A model generated the notes under the pieces. It was given only the letters and a program-made list of their open reading frames with translations, had not been told where the DNA came from and did no database searches. The position numbers and the translations under genes are program-made. Source: an uncultured Oscillospiraceae bacterium (GTDB lineage Bacteria; Bacillota; Clostridia; Oscillospirales; Ruminococcaceae). From it: a DNA stretch of 64,000 nt. Of this stretch, positions 18,452-27,700 are shown one piece after another. The stretch spans positions 5,711-69,710 of the forward strand of contig CAKSEE010000009.1 of assembly GCA_934446455.1 (NCBI GenBank). Reading direction: 5' to 3'. The first letter of the stretch is position 1; the number at the start of each line of letters is the position of its first letter.

Positions 18452-18633
18452 CAGACCGTCGAAAAACCCCCGTTGGGGGGTTTCCGACGACACATCCGCG
18501 CTGCGCGCACGGTTTGACGTCAAGCCGTCAAACCGCACACTTGTGCGGATAGAAGAGTTTTTTGCCTCGGGAGACCCGAGGCAAAAAAGTTATTTCAAAG
18601 CCCGCATACGCGGGCAAAATGGACTTTTTCGAC
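18452..18633 (+). repeat. Structured terminator-associated repeat, copy A
   Basis: A copy of the ~187-bp repeat family also present at 20612-20799 and 28392-28578. It starts cagaccgtcg and ends ttttcgac; the far 5 bp and most of the right-hand hairpin duplication are missing. It folds as four hairpins. The first stem is ccccc/ggggg and the second combines atccgc/gcggat with ggtttgacg/cgtcaaacc. In the other copies these are gtccc/gggac, atctcagc/gctgagat and ttggcgg/ccgccaa, so pairing is kept while sequence changes. The third hairpin (cctcggg/cccgagg) is shared. No protein is encoded. Confidence 0.85.
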
Positions 18634-18656
18634 AGGCTTCTGCTTGTTATTTAGCG

Positions 18657-20462
18657 TTAAACCAGCTGCTCGCCGCTGACGTAAAGATGATACCCGGCGC
18701 TCTCTACCGCGCTTATGTCACCGTTGAACCCGCTTAAGTAGCTGTCCGCGGTGAGCGTCCACTTTGTGCCGCCCGCGAGAGTCACGCTTACCGTACCGCC
18801 CGAGTTTTCAGCGTTCACAGCGCCCGTAAAGGTGCTGTCCGTAAGGGTCATGTCAAGCGTGGAAATGCCGTCCACTATGATATCGCCCTCAATGGTCTGC
18901 CCGCTTGCGGCGAGCGTAACGTCGCCGCCGTTGGCGCCCTGCGTACCCCACCCGCGAGAGTTGCTGTTGCCCTCAACGCGCAGGAACACATCGTTTGCGA
19001 GCGTAAAGTCAACGTCGCGCAGCGCTATCGTGCAGGCGGTGTTGGTAACGTAGAACATATCCCCCGCGAGCGCCGTAACGCTGCCGCCCTCTGCGGAGAA
19101 GTGCGCCTCGCCCACGTCCGCGTCGCCCGACATACTCTGGTAGATCATTATCGCGTGTATGTTTTCGTCAGAGTCGCCGTTGTACGTTCCCGACATCTCG
19201 CAGGTAACGTCGCAGTCCTTTATCGCAACGGAGTTCCTGCCCTCTACCACAATGCCCTCGCTTGCGTTTGCGGTAAGCTCAGCGCCCTGTACAGTGATGT
19301 CTGCGGTGCAGTATATGGCGGGGCTGCCCGTGCCGTTTGTCACATATTTGCCGCCCGTTACGTTCACCGTTCCGCCGCCCCTGTCAGAGCGTATCGCCGC
19401 AGAGGAGCTGCCCTGCGTTTCAACATCGAGATTCGTCGCTATGGTAGTGCCGCCGCCCGTGGTCTGAATACCGCCCGAATTGCGCTGCGTGGTGCGGATA
19501 ACGCTGTCGGAGATGGTGACGGTCGTCCCCTCGCCGTAGCTGAACACCGCGTTGCCGTTCACAGCGTCAGTTGTAAAGGTGGAATCGGTGATAGTGACGT
19601 TCGCGCCGTTCAGCGCAAGCAGCGCGGCGTTCTGCCCGTAAAAGTCGCCGTTTTCGGTATTGGAGGAGCTGCCGCCGTTCTTGTTGACGGTAATGCCGCT
19701 CAGCGTAACGTCCGCCGCCTCAACGCGCAGCGCGTTCTCGTCGTTGCCTATCGAGCTGTAGGTGGTGTCGCTTTCGGTGACGTTTTCGGAAATCGTGTTT
19801 GCAGCCGTGCCGTTTGTTACCGTACTGCTCCCGCCGAAGCCGCCCGGTGCGCCCGATCCGCCGCCCTGACCGCCGTCAAGGCTCTTTACAATAATGGAAA
19901 ACGCGCTGCCGTCCTCGCCGATGGTAGCCTGTAAAACGCTGCCTGCCGTTATGTCCGCGGCGCTGCCCTGCTCGGTCGAGCCGTTTCTTTCAACGGTTAT
20001 CTCGGTGCTGTCCGTAAGCGTGAACGTTACCTCGCTGCCGTCCTCTACAAAGGTGTCGGTGTATGCGCCCTGCTTCTCGGGAGGTGTTCCCTGCCCGCCG
20101 TCTGCGCCGCCCGCTTCGCCGCTCGGCATTTCGGGAGCATTGCCGCTGTCCGCGCCCTCGGGCTTCCCGGGAGGCTCACCCTGCGGCGTGGAAGCGTTCT
20201 CGTCACGCACTATCACGCCCTCTGCGGCGGTGACGGACGCGCCGTCCACCGCTGTTACCTTAAGCGCCTTTGTTTCGCCCTGCTCGTCGGCGGGCTTTGT
20301 TTCTGCGGAGGAGGCTTCTGCGGTCTGTCCGTCCCCGCCCGACGTTTCGGGAACGCTGCTATGCGAGGTTTCGCCCTGCGAGGATGCCTTACCCGAGCTG
20401 CACCCCGTGGCCGCTATTATCGAGGCTGCGCATAATATCGCTAAAAGCTGCCTTGTATTCAT
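18657..20462 (-). CDS. Secreted beta-helix lipoprotein
   Basis: A 601-residue lipoprotein; the signal ends IIAATGCSSG. Residues about 25-200 are low-complexity (Gly/Ser/Pro/Glu-rich). Residues about 220-560 carry short repeats of the right-handed parallel beta-helix type (for example TLSGITVNKNGG, VTITDSTFTTDA, VTISDSVIRTT, VAIKDCDVTC). The fold suggests a surface adhesin or polysaccharide-associated protein; no catalytic site was recognised. The ATG follows GAAAGGAG. The gene stands alone; its own terminator is separated from it by a structured repeat. Confidence 0.82.
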   Translation of the reverse strand: MNTRQLLAILCAASIIAATGCSSGKASSQGETSHSSVPETSGGDGQTAEASSAETKPADEQGETKALKVTAVDGASVTAAEGVIVRDENASTPQGEPPGKPEGADSGNAPEMPSGEAGGADGGQGTPPEKQGAYTDTFVEDGSEVTFTLTDSTEITVERNGSTEQGSAADITAGSVLQATIGEDGSAFSIIVKSLDGGQGGGSGAPGGFGGSSTVTNGTAANTISENVTESDTTYSSIGNDENALRVEAADVTLSGITVNKNGGSSSNTENGDFYGQNAALLALNGANVTITDSTFTTDAVNGNAVFSYGEGTTVTISDSVIRTTQRNSGGIQTTGGGTTIATNLDVETQGSSSAAIRSDRGGGTVNVTGGKYVTNGTGSPAIYCTADITVQGAELTANASEGIVVEGRNSVAIKDCDVTCEMSGTYNGDSDENIHAIMIYQSMSGDADVGEAHFSAEGGSVTALAGDMFYVTNTACTIALRDVDFTLANDVFLRVEGNSNSRGWGTQGANGGDVTLAASGQTIEGDIIVDGISTLDMTLTDSTFTGAVNAENSGGTVSVTLAGGTKWTLTADSYLSGFNGDISAVESAGYHLYVSGEQLV

Positions 20463-20587
20463 ATTAAAGCTCCTTTCGGTTGCTGTGGGTACGTCCCTTC
20501 GTTTTGCTTTATGGCTTAATTATATAGAGCAAATGTGTTTGTTTTGTGACACAAAGAAATAAACGGCATGAAGATTTCCAAAAAATA

Positions 20588-20611
20588 AGGCGCTCTCATG
20601 TGAAAGCGCCT
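20588..20611 (-). terminator. Terminator hairpin copy with U-tract (left duplicate)
   Basis: A 24-bp hairpin sequence identical to 20800-20823, flanking a structured repeat on its left. On the minus strand it is followed by TATTTTTT, giving a proper intrinsic terminator for the EAL-domain gene upstream on that strand. Confidence 0.8.
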
Positions 20612-20799
20612 CAGCTTGTCGAAAAAATCAATTTTGCCCGCGTATGCGGGCTTTGAAAAAACTTTTTTGCCTCGGGCTTCCCGAGGCAAAAAACTCTTCT
20701 ATCTCAGCAAGTGTGCGAATTGGCGGTGAGCCGCCAATGAGTGCGCGCAGCTGAGATGTTTCGGCGGAAAAGTCCCAACGGGACTTTTTCGACGGTCTG
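20612..20799 (-). repeat. Structured terminator-associated repeat, copy B (inverted)
   Basis: A full-length 188-bp copy in the opposite orientation to the other two. Ends are cagcttgtcg and cgacggtctg, an imperfect terminal inverted repeat of the form CAGnnnGTCGAAAA. It is flanked by perfect 24-bp direct repeats (20588-20611 and 20800-20823) that are the whole terminator hairpin of this locus. Internal hairpins: gtccc/gggac; atctcagc/gctgagat enclosing ttggcgg/ccgccaa; cctcggg/cccgagg; cccgc/gcggg. No open reading frame of note. The 575-bp gap between flanking genes contains only this repeat and hairpins. Confidence 0.92.
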
Positions 20800-20839
20800 A
20801 GGCGCTCTCATGTGAAAGCGCCTTATAAAAAGCAGAAAA

Positions 20840-20859
20840 GCCGCAGACACGTCCACGGC
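20840..20859 (-). terminator. Hairpin in the 3' region of the EAL gene
   Basis: On the minus strand gccg...cggc with further pairing is followed by TTTTCTGCTTTTTAT, compatible with a first terminator for the EAL-domain gene. A second hairpin (ggcagaaa/tttctgcc) lies at 20912-20932. Confidence 0.5.
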
Positions 20860-21037
20860 ATTTCATATATTTGATACCAAACCAACGCCCGCGCCAACTG
20901 CACAGGACGGCAGAAACCCTTTTTCTGCCACGCTTATTCTAGCATATTACTGCACAGTTTTCAAGAGAAAGGTCCAAATTGTCAAATTTCCCTGCCAAAT
21001 TGTAAAGTTTGATATCGCAAAGGCATTCATTTTTAGC

Positions 21038-22963
21038 TTATGCGGTCATGGAATGCTCCCGCAGGAAGCGGATATAATCGTCCTCGCCAATCGGGCGGAA
21101 GTAGTAATACCCCTGAAGATAATGCACGCCCATGCGGGTAAGCTCGTCTGCCATTTCCTGCGTTTCAACGCCCTCGGCAACTATGTGCGCGCCAAGCGAG
21201 CTTACCATGCTCACCGTGTTAGCAAGGATTATCGCGCTCTTTTCGTTCCTGTCCTCGCCGAAGCTGGGCCAGATAAGGCTCTTGTCAAACTTTATGAGGT
21301 CGTAGTTCACCTCCGCCATTTTGGAGAGGTTGGAGTACCCCGTGCCGAAATCGTCCATTGAAAAGCTGCAGCCCATGCTTCTGAAGCGTGCCATATTCTT
21401 TTCAAGCAGCGCCGCAGACTCAACCGCGGTGGTTTCGGTTATCTCAAGGTTAAACGACCCGGGCTCAAGCCCGTGGCGCTTCATTATCCTGCGGAATATC
21501 TCGGGTACGCTCTCGTCAATGCTTTGCAGCGCGGAGAGGTTCACTTCCACATACCCAAGCGGCAGACCCTCTTCGCGTATCCTGCTTACCGCAGCGCACA
21601 CCTTCTCAAATACTATCTCGCCTATCCTTATTATAAAGCCGTTCTTTTCCGCAAGGGGTATGAACTCCTCGGGAGATACAAACCCGAGCGTGGTTTTATC
21701 CTTGAGCCGCACAAGCGCCTCCGACGAAAGAAACGCCTTGTCGCGCGTGGAATATATCGGCTGAAAAACCATCTCGAAGCCGTCGTTTTCTATCGCGTCT
21801 GACAGCATTCTGTTGAGCGTGTCGGCGCGCTTTTTCTTCTCGACTATCGCGCAGTCGGCGGTGCGCACAAAGCCTGTGCCGCCGTAGGCGCTGCCGCAGC
21901 TTATAAGCTCGGCTATCTCGGAGGGCTCGTTTGTAACCTCGGGGCAGTCGAGCACGACAACGTGCGTTTTCATCTCAACGCAGGCGTCGTCAAGCGTAAA
22001 GGCGCACTCCATTTTCCGCTCAAGCTGCGCGAGGCGTTCATCAAATCCGCCCTCGTCCACAGGGAACATCACAGCCAGCGTATTGCTGCGAAGCCTGTAC
22101 ACGGGCTTGTCGAACGCCGCGCCCACGCGCTGCGCAGCCTGCCTTACAAGCGCCTCAAAGCGGTAGAATCCCATGCTGCTAAGACAGATGTCCTCGTCGT
22201 CTATTACAAGCGCAGCGAGCTTTATCGGCCTTGAACCCATGCAGTTGGTCTTTTCAAAGAACATCTGCGAGAAAGCCCGCGCATTGAACGCGCCCGTGTT
22301 CTCGTCTATATTCTCGTTGGGGTTCTCAAACGAGAAGTAAAGCGCCACAACGCTCATTGAAATCGCAACGCTTGAATACAGAAGATAGTTGTTGATAAGG
22401 CGAGCTATGAAAACCATCAGCCACACGACTATCTGAAGCCGCAGCGCAAAGCGCTTTTTCGGCGAAAGCACCGCCTTATACCTGAATGTTTCCACAAATA
22501 TCACAAGCGTGTAGACCGCTATCCCGATGTACAGGAAGTTTGTTGATAAGCCCGTTGAGTACACGCCGTGTTCGTCCGCAAAATAGTTTATGTTACCCGC
22601 GAATATTCCCGCAAGGCACGCCGCAAACGGCACTACCCAAAGCACGGTCGCAGCCTTGCTTATGTTACTGTTGCGCGCGTTGCCGACTACCTCCACATAA
22701 GCCGAAAACGCAAAAACCGTTCCAAGCAGCAGCGAGTAATAAATCTTGTGCGCAATGTCGTTCACCACGCTGTCCTGCATATTTATTATGGTATATACCG
22801 TTGCAATCTCAGCCGCAACGTGCGCCGCAGAAAGCCCCAGCACCGCGCCGAATATCCTTGTGGAAAGCAGCCTTATGCGCTGCGAACGCACAAAGTCTAT
22901 GATAACAAGTATAAGAAAGCACAGCGCGGCTACCTGTATTTTCGTTCCCGTTGCAAATGTCAT
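21038..22963 (-). CDS. EAL-domain cyclic-di-GMP phosphodiesterase with membrane sensor and degenerate GGDEF
   Basis: About 640 residues. The N-terminal ~220 residues hold six or seven membrane helices. Residues about 225-385 resemble GGDEF but the signature is replaced by RLRSNTLAVMF, so cyclase activity is unlikely. The C-terminal EAL domain is complete: SSEALVRL, VNLSA, NLEITET, MDDFGTGYS, IKFDKSL, AEGVET and LQGYYY. It should hydrolyse c-di-GMP to pGpG in response to a membrane signal. The start is the ATG of MTFATG, 9 bases after GAAAGGA; earlier in-frame TTG and ATG overlap the ribosome site. Confidence 0.9.
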   Translation of the reverse strand: MTFATGTKIQVAALCFLILVIIDFVRSQRIRLLSTRIFGAVLGLSAAHVAAEIATVYTIINMQDSVVNDIAHKIYYSLLLGTVFAFSAYVEVVGNARNSNISKAATVLWVVPFAACLAGIFAGNINYFADEHGVYSTGLSTNFLYIGIAVYTLVIFVETFRYKAVLSPKKRFALRLQIVVWLMVFIARLINNYLLYSSVAISMSVVALYFSFENPNENIDENTGAFNARAFSQMFFEKTNCMGSRPIKLAALVIDDEDICLSSMGFYRFEALVRQAAQRVGAAFDKPVYRLRSNTLAVMFPVDEGGFDERLAQLERKMECAFTLDDACVEMKTHVVVLDCPEVTNEPSEIAELISCGSAYGGTGFVRTADCAIVEKKKRADTLNRMLSDAIENDGFEMVFQPIYSTRDKAFLSSEALVRLKDKTTLGFVSPEEFIPLAEKNGFIIRIGEIVFEKVCAAVSRIREEGLPLGYVEVNLSALQSIDESVPEIFRRIMKRHGLEPGSFNLEITETTAVESAALLEKNMARFRSMGCSFSMDDFGTGYSNLSKMAEVNYDLIKFDKSLIWPSFGEDRNEKSAIILANTVSMVSSLGAHIVAEGVETQEMADELTRMGVHYLQGYYYFRPIGEDDYIRFLREHSMTA

Positions 22964-23080
22964 AGCAAGCATTCCTTTCAAATATACTGTCTATTATATG
23001 ATAGCACTTATGTTTGTAAAGTATCAAGGGGATATTTGTGTATAATTTTATCGATTTATGGGCAGCAGCGCCGCAAATTG

Positions 23081-23109
23081 TTGACAAAAAATTTATTATG
23101 TGATATAAT
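23081..23109 (+). promoter_or_regulatory. Promoter of the zinc-ribbon protein pair
   Basis: TTGACA-17-TATAAT about 75 bp upstream of the first ATG; it should drive both following genes, which are 20 bp apart. Confidence 0.75.
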
Positions 23110-23185
23110 CATGGTATATGCGCAGACAACGCACATCAGACCTATGCCTTTAAGCAGGGCATGGAACATAATGGGAGGAAAACAT

Positions 23186-24727
23186 ATGATATGCAACAAA
23201 TGCGGGGCTAATATCCCCGACGGCGCGGCATTCTGCCCGCAGTGCGGCGCCAAGGAGCCCGCGCAGCCCGTTCAGGCGGCACAGCCTGCGCAGGAGCAGC
23301 CTGCACAGGGCGCGCCGAAAGCAAATCCGCTCGGCGGCGTTATGGCGAAGATAAAGGACAACAAGGCGCTTAAGTTCGGGATACTGGGCGGCGCGGCGCT
23401 TATCGTTATCATCATTATCATCGCGGTGATAGCGGCGAACGCAGGCGGCGGCGCGGCGTTCACCATGGTTGAAAACGGCTATATGAGCTTCACCATAGAC
23501 GGCGAAAGTAGGTATTTTTACAACGGCGAGCTTACAAGCAAGTCTACCGAGTCATATATGTATAACTGCCAAAGTTCCAACGGAAAGGCGCAGGGCATAG
23601 TCGCGGACGGCACGCTCTACTACTTCAAGGGTACGGACGTAAAGGCCGTTGCGGAAGATGTCGATATAATAACTATAAGCGACGACGGCTCGACGCTCGC
23701 GTACCTTGCCGAAAACGTGATAAGCGTTTACAACGGCAGCAGCAAAACGGTAGCGGAGCTTGACAGCGACGAGCGGTTCAGCTCTATGGTACTCTCGCCC
23801 GACGGCGGCGCGCTTGTGTATTTCGTTGAAAAGAACGGCAAATACAAGGCGTACGGCTGGAAGGGCGGCGAGCCCGTAAGCCTCGGCAGCTACGGCTACG
23901 GCTTTGTAAGCAACGGCGGCAGCGTCTTTTATGGCGTAAACGACAAGAGCAAGATATGCTATATTAAAAACTTCGACGACTCGACAAAGGAAACGCTCGG
24001 GGCGTACTACAGCCTGTACGGCATTACCGCCGACAGGCGCGGCATTGTATTCAGCGGCGACGGCAAATACCGCGTATTCGACCCGTCCTTTAAGGAGGTC
24101 AAGACGTTTTCCGCCGATTACGTGGACATTGCCTACCCGTCGGGCGCGTTCCATTACCTGCCCGATGTAAAGAGCTTTGTTATGTACTCCGACAGCAAGC
24201 TTTACCGTGTTTCGCTCAAGGGCGGAGAGTACGACAAGACGGTTCTCGCAAGAAACGTTGACGGCTACAACATTTCCGCGGACGGCAAGACCGTCATCTA
24301 CAAAAAGAACGATACGCTTTACAGAGCCTCCGCGCTTAAGGAAACGGAAAACCCCGAAAAGCTTGCGGAAGATGTTCGCTTATTCTACACAAACAGCAGC
24401 CTGTCCGCTATTTACTGCACGACCTATGACGACGAGCTTATTTACATAAAGGGCAGGGGCAAAACCGAAAAGGTAGAATCCGACCGCCCCGACAGCTTTG
24501 ACGTACTTGAAAACGGCGTGTGCTTCTACATCATCGACGACGAATACAAGTACAGCACGGGCGGCAAGGGCAAGCGCTGCGACGGCGTAGGCGAGGCTGA
24601 CAGCAGCTACTACTACGGCAGCCGTTATATTGGCGGAAACACCGTTTACGTGTTCTCTGACGGGTACATTTACACCTCGCGGGACGGTAAGAAGTTCACC
24701 AAGACAAAGGTAGAATACGACTACTGA
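23186..24727 (+). CDS. Zinc-ribbon membrane protein with beta-propeller-like exterior
   Basis: A 513-residue protein of unknown function. It starts with a zinc ribbon (CNKCG...CPQCG, residues 3-20), then a Pro/Ala/Gln-rich linker, one membrane helix (about residues 66-88) and a ~420-residue outer part built of repeated strands (for example ITISDDGSTLAYLAE, MVLSPDGGALVYFVE, YNISADGKTVIYKK) that look like beta-propeller blades of the TolB/DUF5050 type. The ATG follows GGGAGG. Likely a membrane-bound sensor or cell-envelope protein; operonic with the next gene, which has the same head. Confidence 0.78.
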   Translation: MICNKCGANIPDGAAFCPQCGAKEPAQPVQAAQPAQEQPAQGAPKANPLGGVMAKIKDNKALKFGILGGAALIVIIIIIAVIAANAGGGAAFTMVENGYMSFTIDGESRYFYNGELTSKSTESYMYNCQSSNGKAQGIVADGTLYYFKGTDVKAVAEDVDIITISDDGSTLAYLAENVISVYNGSSKTVAELDSDERFSSMVLSPDGGALVYFVEKNGKYKAYGWKGGEPVSLGSYGYGFVSNGGSVFYGVNDKSKICYIKNFDDSTKETLGAYYSLYGITADRRGIVFSGDGKYRVFDPSFKEVKTFSADYVDIAYPSGAFHYLPDVKSFVMYSDSKLYRVSLKGGEYDKTVLARNVDGYNISADGKTVIYKKNDTLYRASALKETENPEKLAEDVRLFYTNSSLSAIYCTTYDDELIYIKGRGKTEKVESDRPDSFDVLENGVCFYIIDDEYKYSTGGKGKRCDGVGEADSSYYYGSRYIGGNTVYVFSDGYIYTSRDGKKFTKTKVEYDY

Positions 24728-24747
24728 TATACCGAAAGGACATTAAC

Positions 24748-27700
24748 ATGATTTGCAAGAACTGTAACAATACTATCGCTGATGACGCGCGGTTCTGCGG
24801 CTTCTGCGGTACAAAGGTCGAGCGCGAGCCTGTAATGGCAGGCGCTCCCGCGCCCGTTCCCGCTCCCGTGGAGCAGCCCGCGCCCGTTCCCACTCCCGTG
24901 GAGCAGCCCGCGCCCGTTCCCACTCCCGTGGAGAGCGCTGCGCCCGTTCCCACTCCCGTGGAGCAGCCCGCGCCCGTTCCCACTCCCGTGGAGCAGCCCG
25001 CGCCCGTTCCCACTCCCGTGGAGCAGCCCGCGCCCGTTCCCGCTCCCGTGGAGCAGCCCGCGCCCGTTCCCGCTCCCGTGGAGAGCGCTGCGCCCGTTCC
25101 CACGCCCGTGGAGAGCGCTGCGCCCGTTCCCACTCCCGTGGAGAGCGCTGCGCCCGTTCCCGCACCTGCGGAGCAGCCCGCGCCCGTTCCCACTCCCGTG
25201 GAGCAGCCCGCGCCCGTTCCCGCTCCCGTGGAGAGCGCTGCGCCCGTTCCCGTATCTCTTGGAAAATCCGAATCCGCTCCCGCAATGGAAGCGCCCGCCG
25301 CAGCGGTTGTTAGTCCCGCCGCAGCGGTTACACAGCCCGCCGCAGCGATTACACAGCCCGCCGCAGCGGTTAAGAAAAAGGCGCCCGTTGTGCCGATAAT
25401 CATTGCGGCGCTCGCTGTTATCCTCGTTATCGCGGGAACGCTCGTTTATTTCTTCGGGCGCTCAACGGTAACGCGCCTGTTCATGGGCAAGGAGCGCTAC
25501 GCGGTTTCCCTCGTCACCGACTACGTTGAGGACGTTGCGCAGACAGACCCGATTATTTCCACAATCGTGAAGAACGGCACAAGCAGCACAGGACTTGCGA
25601 ACGCCGCAGACGCCGACGCGCTCGGCTCGCTCATGCAGGGGAACGGCTCGGCTTCCGCTGCCGAAAGCGGCGCGCAGCTTGCAGGCGCGCTCGCGGAGCT
25701 TGCAGGCGCGCAGGGCGTTACCGTAGACCTCTCCGCAAGCGTAGAGCCCGACAAGCGCCTTACCGAAGCGTTCGGAGATGACGCCGACCTTATGAACGCC
25801 GTATTCGGGCTGATAAACTCCGCGGAGCTTTCCGCAAGCGCAAAAACGGGCGATTCCACCCAGCTTGCGCTTACCGCTAAAACGAACGGTTCGGAAATCG
25901 TCACCGCAAACGTTTATATAGCGGAGGACGGCAGCGTTTACACCACGCTCCCGGGCATACTCGACAAGCCCGTTCTCACAAAAACCGCGACAGCAGCCGA
26001 GGACGAGAGCGAACAGCCCGCTGAAATCACCGAGATAGACCGCGAGAAGCTCTCAAAGGTTTACGGCAGGATAATCAAGGCGTGGGAAGCGGCTTACAAG
26101 AACGGTGAGTTCACCTATGAAAAGGCGGAATTTACCGTTGGCGACGTCGAGCACGAAAAGACCTTCAAGGGTACGCGCGTTTCGGTTTCCCTTTCGCAGG
26201 AGGACCTGTGCGGTCTTCTTCTGGAGATATACGGCGCGGTAAACGACGACAGCTACATAGAGGAGCTTGTCGAGGCTTACGGCGGCGACGTTTCCGCGTT
26301 CCACGACAATCTTGACGACCGGATAAGCGCCATTGAGGATATGGCTGACAATGACGAGCTCGCGCTCAGATTCACGATAGACAGCTATGTAACTGCCGCC
26401 AACAAGCCCTGCGGCGTGGAAATATCCATGTCGTTCAAGAACAGCGGCGAGAAGCAGAGCGTTGTTTTCAGCAGTCTCAGCGCAGGCGGCAATACCGAGA
26501 TATCCGTTTCTTCAAACAAGACAAAACAGCTTCAGATAACGTCTACCAGAACGGGCGCGGACTCGGGCATTTTCGAGGCAGAGGTGAACACCTCCACCAC
26601 CGGGAAGAAGCTTGTCGGCGCGCGTATCGAGTACAAGAACCTTAAGACCGAAAACGTGCTCGGCACGGACGTTATAACGGGCAATTTCGTGATAAGCGCA
26701 AACGTAAAGGCGCTTAAGGACGACCTTTCCTATCAGACGTTCAACGTTGGCGACGAAACGCTCGACCTGTACACCGTGCTGTCAAAGTCCACGCTTACCA
26801 TTGATTCCGCAAAGGACGGCGACGGCGTGAAGCTCACGCTCGGTGCGGACGTAAACAAGCTCGGCACGGCTTCGCTTAACCTTGGCATAAAGCCCGCCGC
26901 AGACTTCTCCACCGTCCCCGCAAGCACCGACGACGTGTACGCCGAAAGCGACCTTGGCAGCCCCGAGATTCAGCTCTCAGCCCTCGCCTACCTGAAAGAG
27001 AAAATGCAGGGCGACTCCAACCTCGATACCGTTTTCACGGCGCTCGGGCTTGGCGCAAGCGACATAGACGAGCAGGTAGAAGCGCTTCATAAGGACATGG
27101 AGTTCTACGAGCATTACAGCGCATACGACCCCAACGTATCGGGCGAAACTGCCTACTTAGCAGTTGATTCGCTTTATGACGCGTTTTACAGCGACAGCGA
27201 CTTTGCCTATACCGCCATCAATGGCAGGACGTTTACGCTTAAGCTCTATTTTGACAAGGACGGAAAGCTCAGCGTTATCGACCCCGACGGATTCTCCTAC
27301 AACTGGGACACGCTGTTTGCCAAATGCGAGTGCTGCAGCGTTTACGCTGAAATCACCGTAATGGACGGCTACTTAAAGGGAATCTGCACAGTCCTCACCG
27401 ACGACCCTGCAGACCTGCCCTCAAAGCTCCCCAACGCATTTAACTACATTGACGGCGTGTTCGAGTACGACAGCCACAACGACAGCTACAAACACGACGG
27501 AACAAAGGACAGCTTCGTAATGTCCTCCTCCCCCGATATGTCTATAGGCGAATCCACCACTGAAAAGGCGGTTGCAGAGGCTGAAGCGGAAGTCAGCGAC
27601 TACAACGATTACGCCGAGAAGATAAGCAAGACATTCAACCGCTTCATGGAAATGCACAACGCACAGCTGAGGCAGGATACATATGGTTACTGTGAACTTA

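Noticed and set aside
20588-20823. Group IIC intron at a terminator
   Set aside because: The inserted core is only 188 bp, lacks domain V/VI features and a reverse transcriptase, and is flanked by a duplication that group II introns do not make.
20860-21037. Cyclic-di-GMP riboswitch next to the EAL gene
   Set aside because: The region lies downstream of the EAL stop and does not match the conserved class I or II core; only simple hairpins were seen.
24851-25240. CRISPR-like regular repeats
   Set aside because: The units are contiguous 30-bp coding repeats with no unique spacers and lie inside a gene.
24696-25403. Minus-strand Gly/Thr-rich repeat protein
   Set aside because: It is the reverse reading of the 30-bp minisatellite within the zinc-ribbon protein gene.
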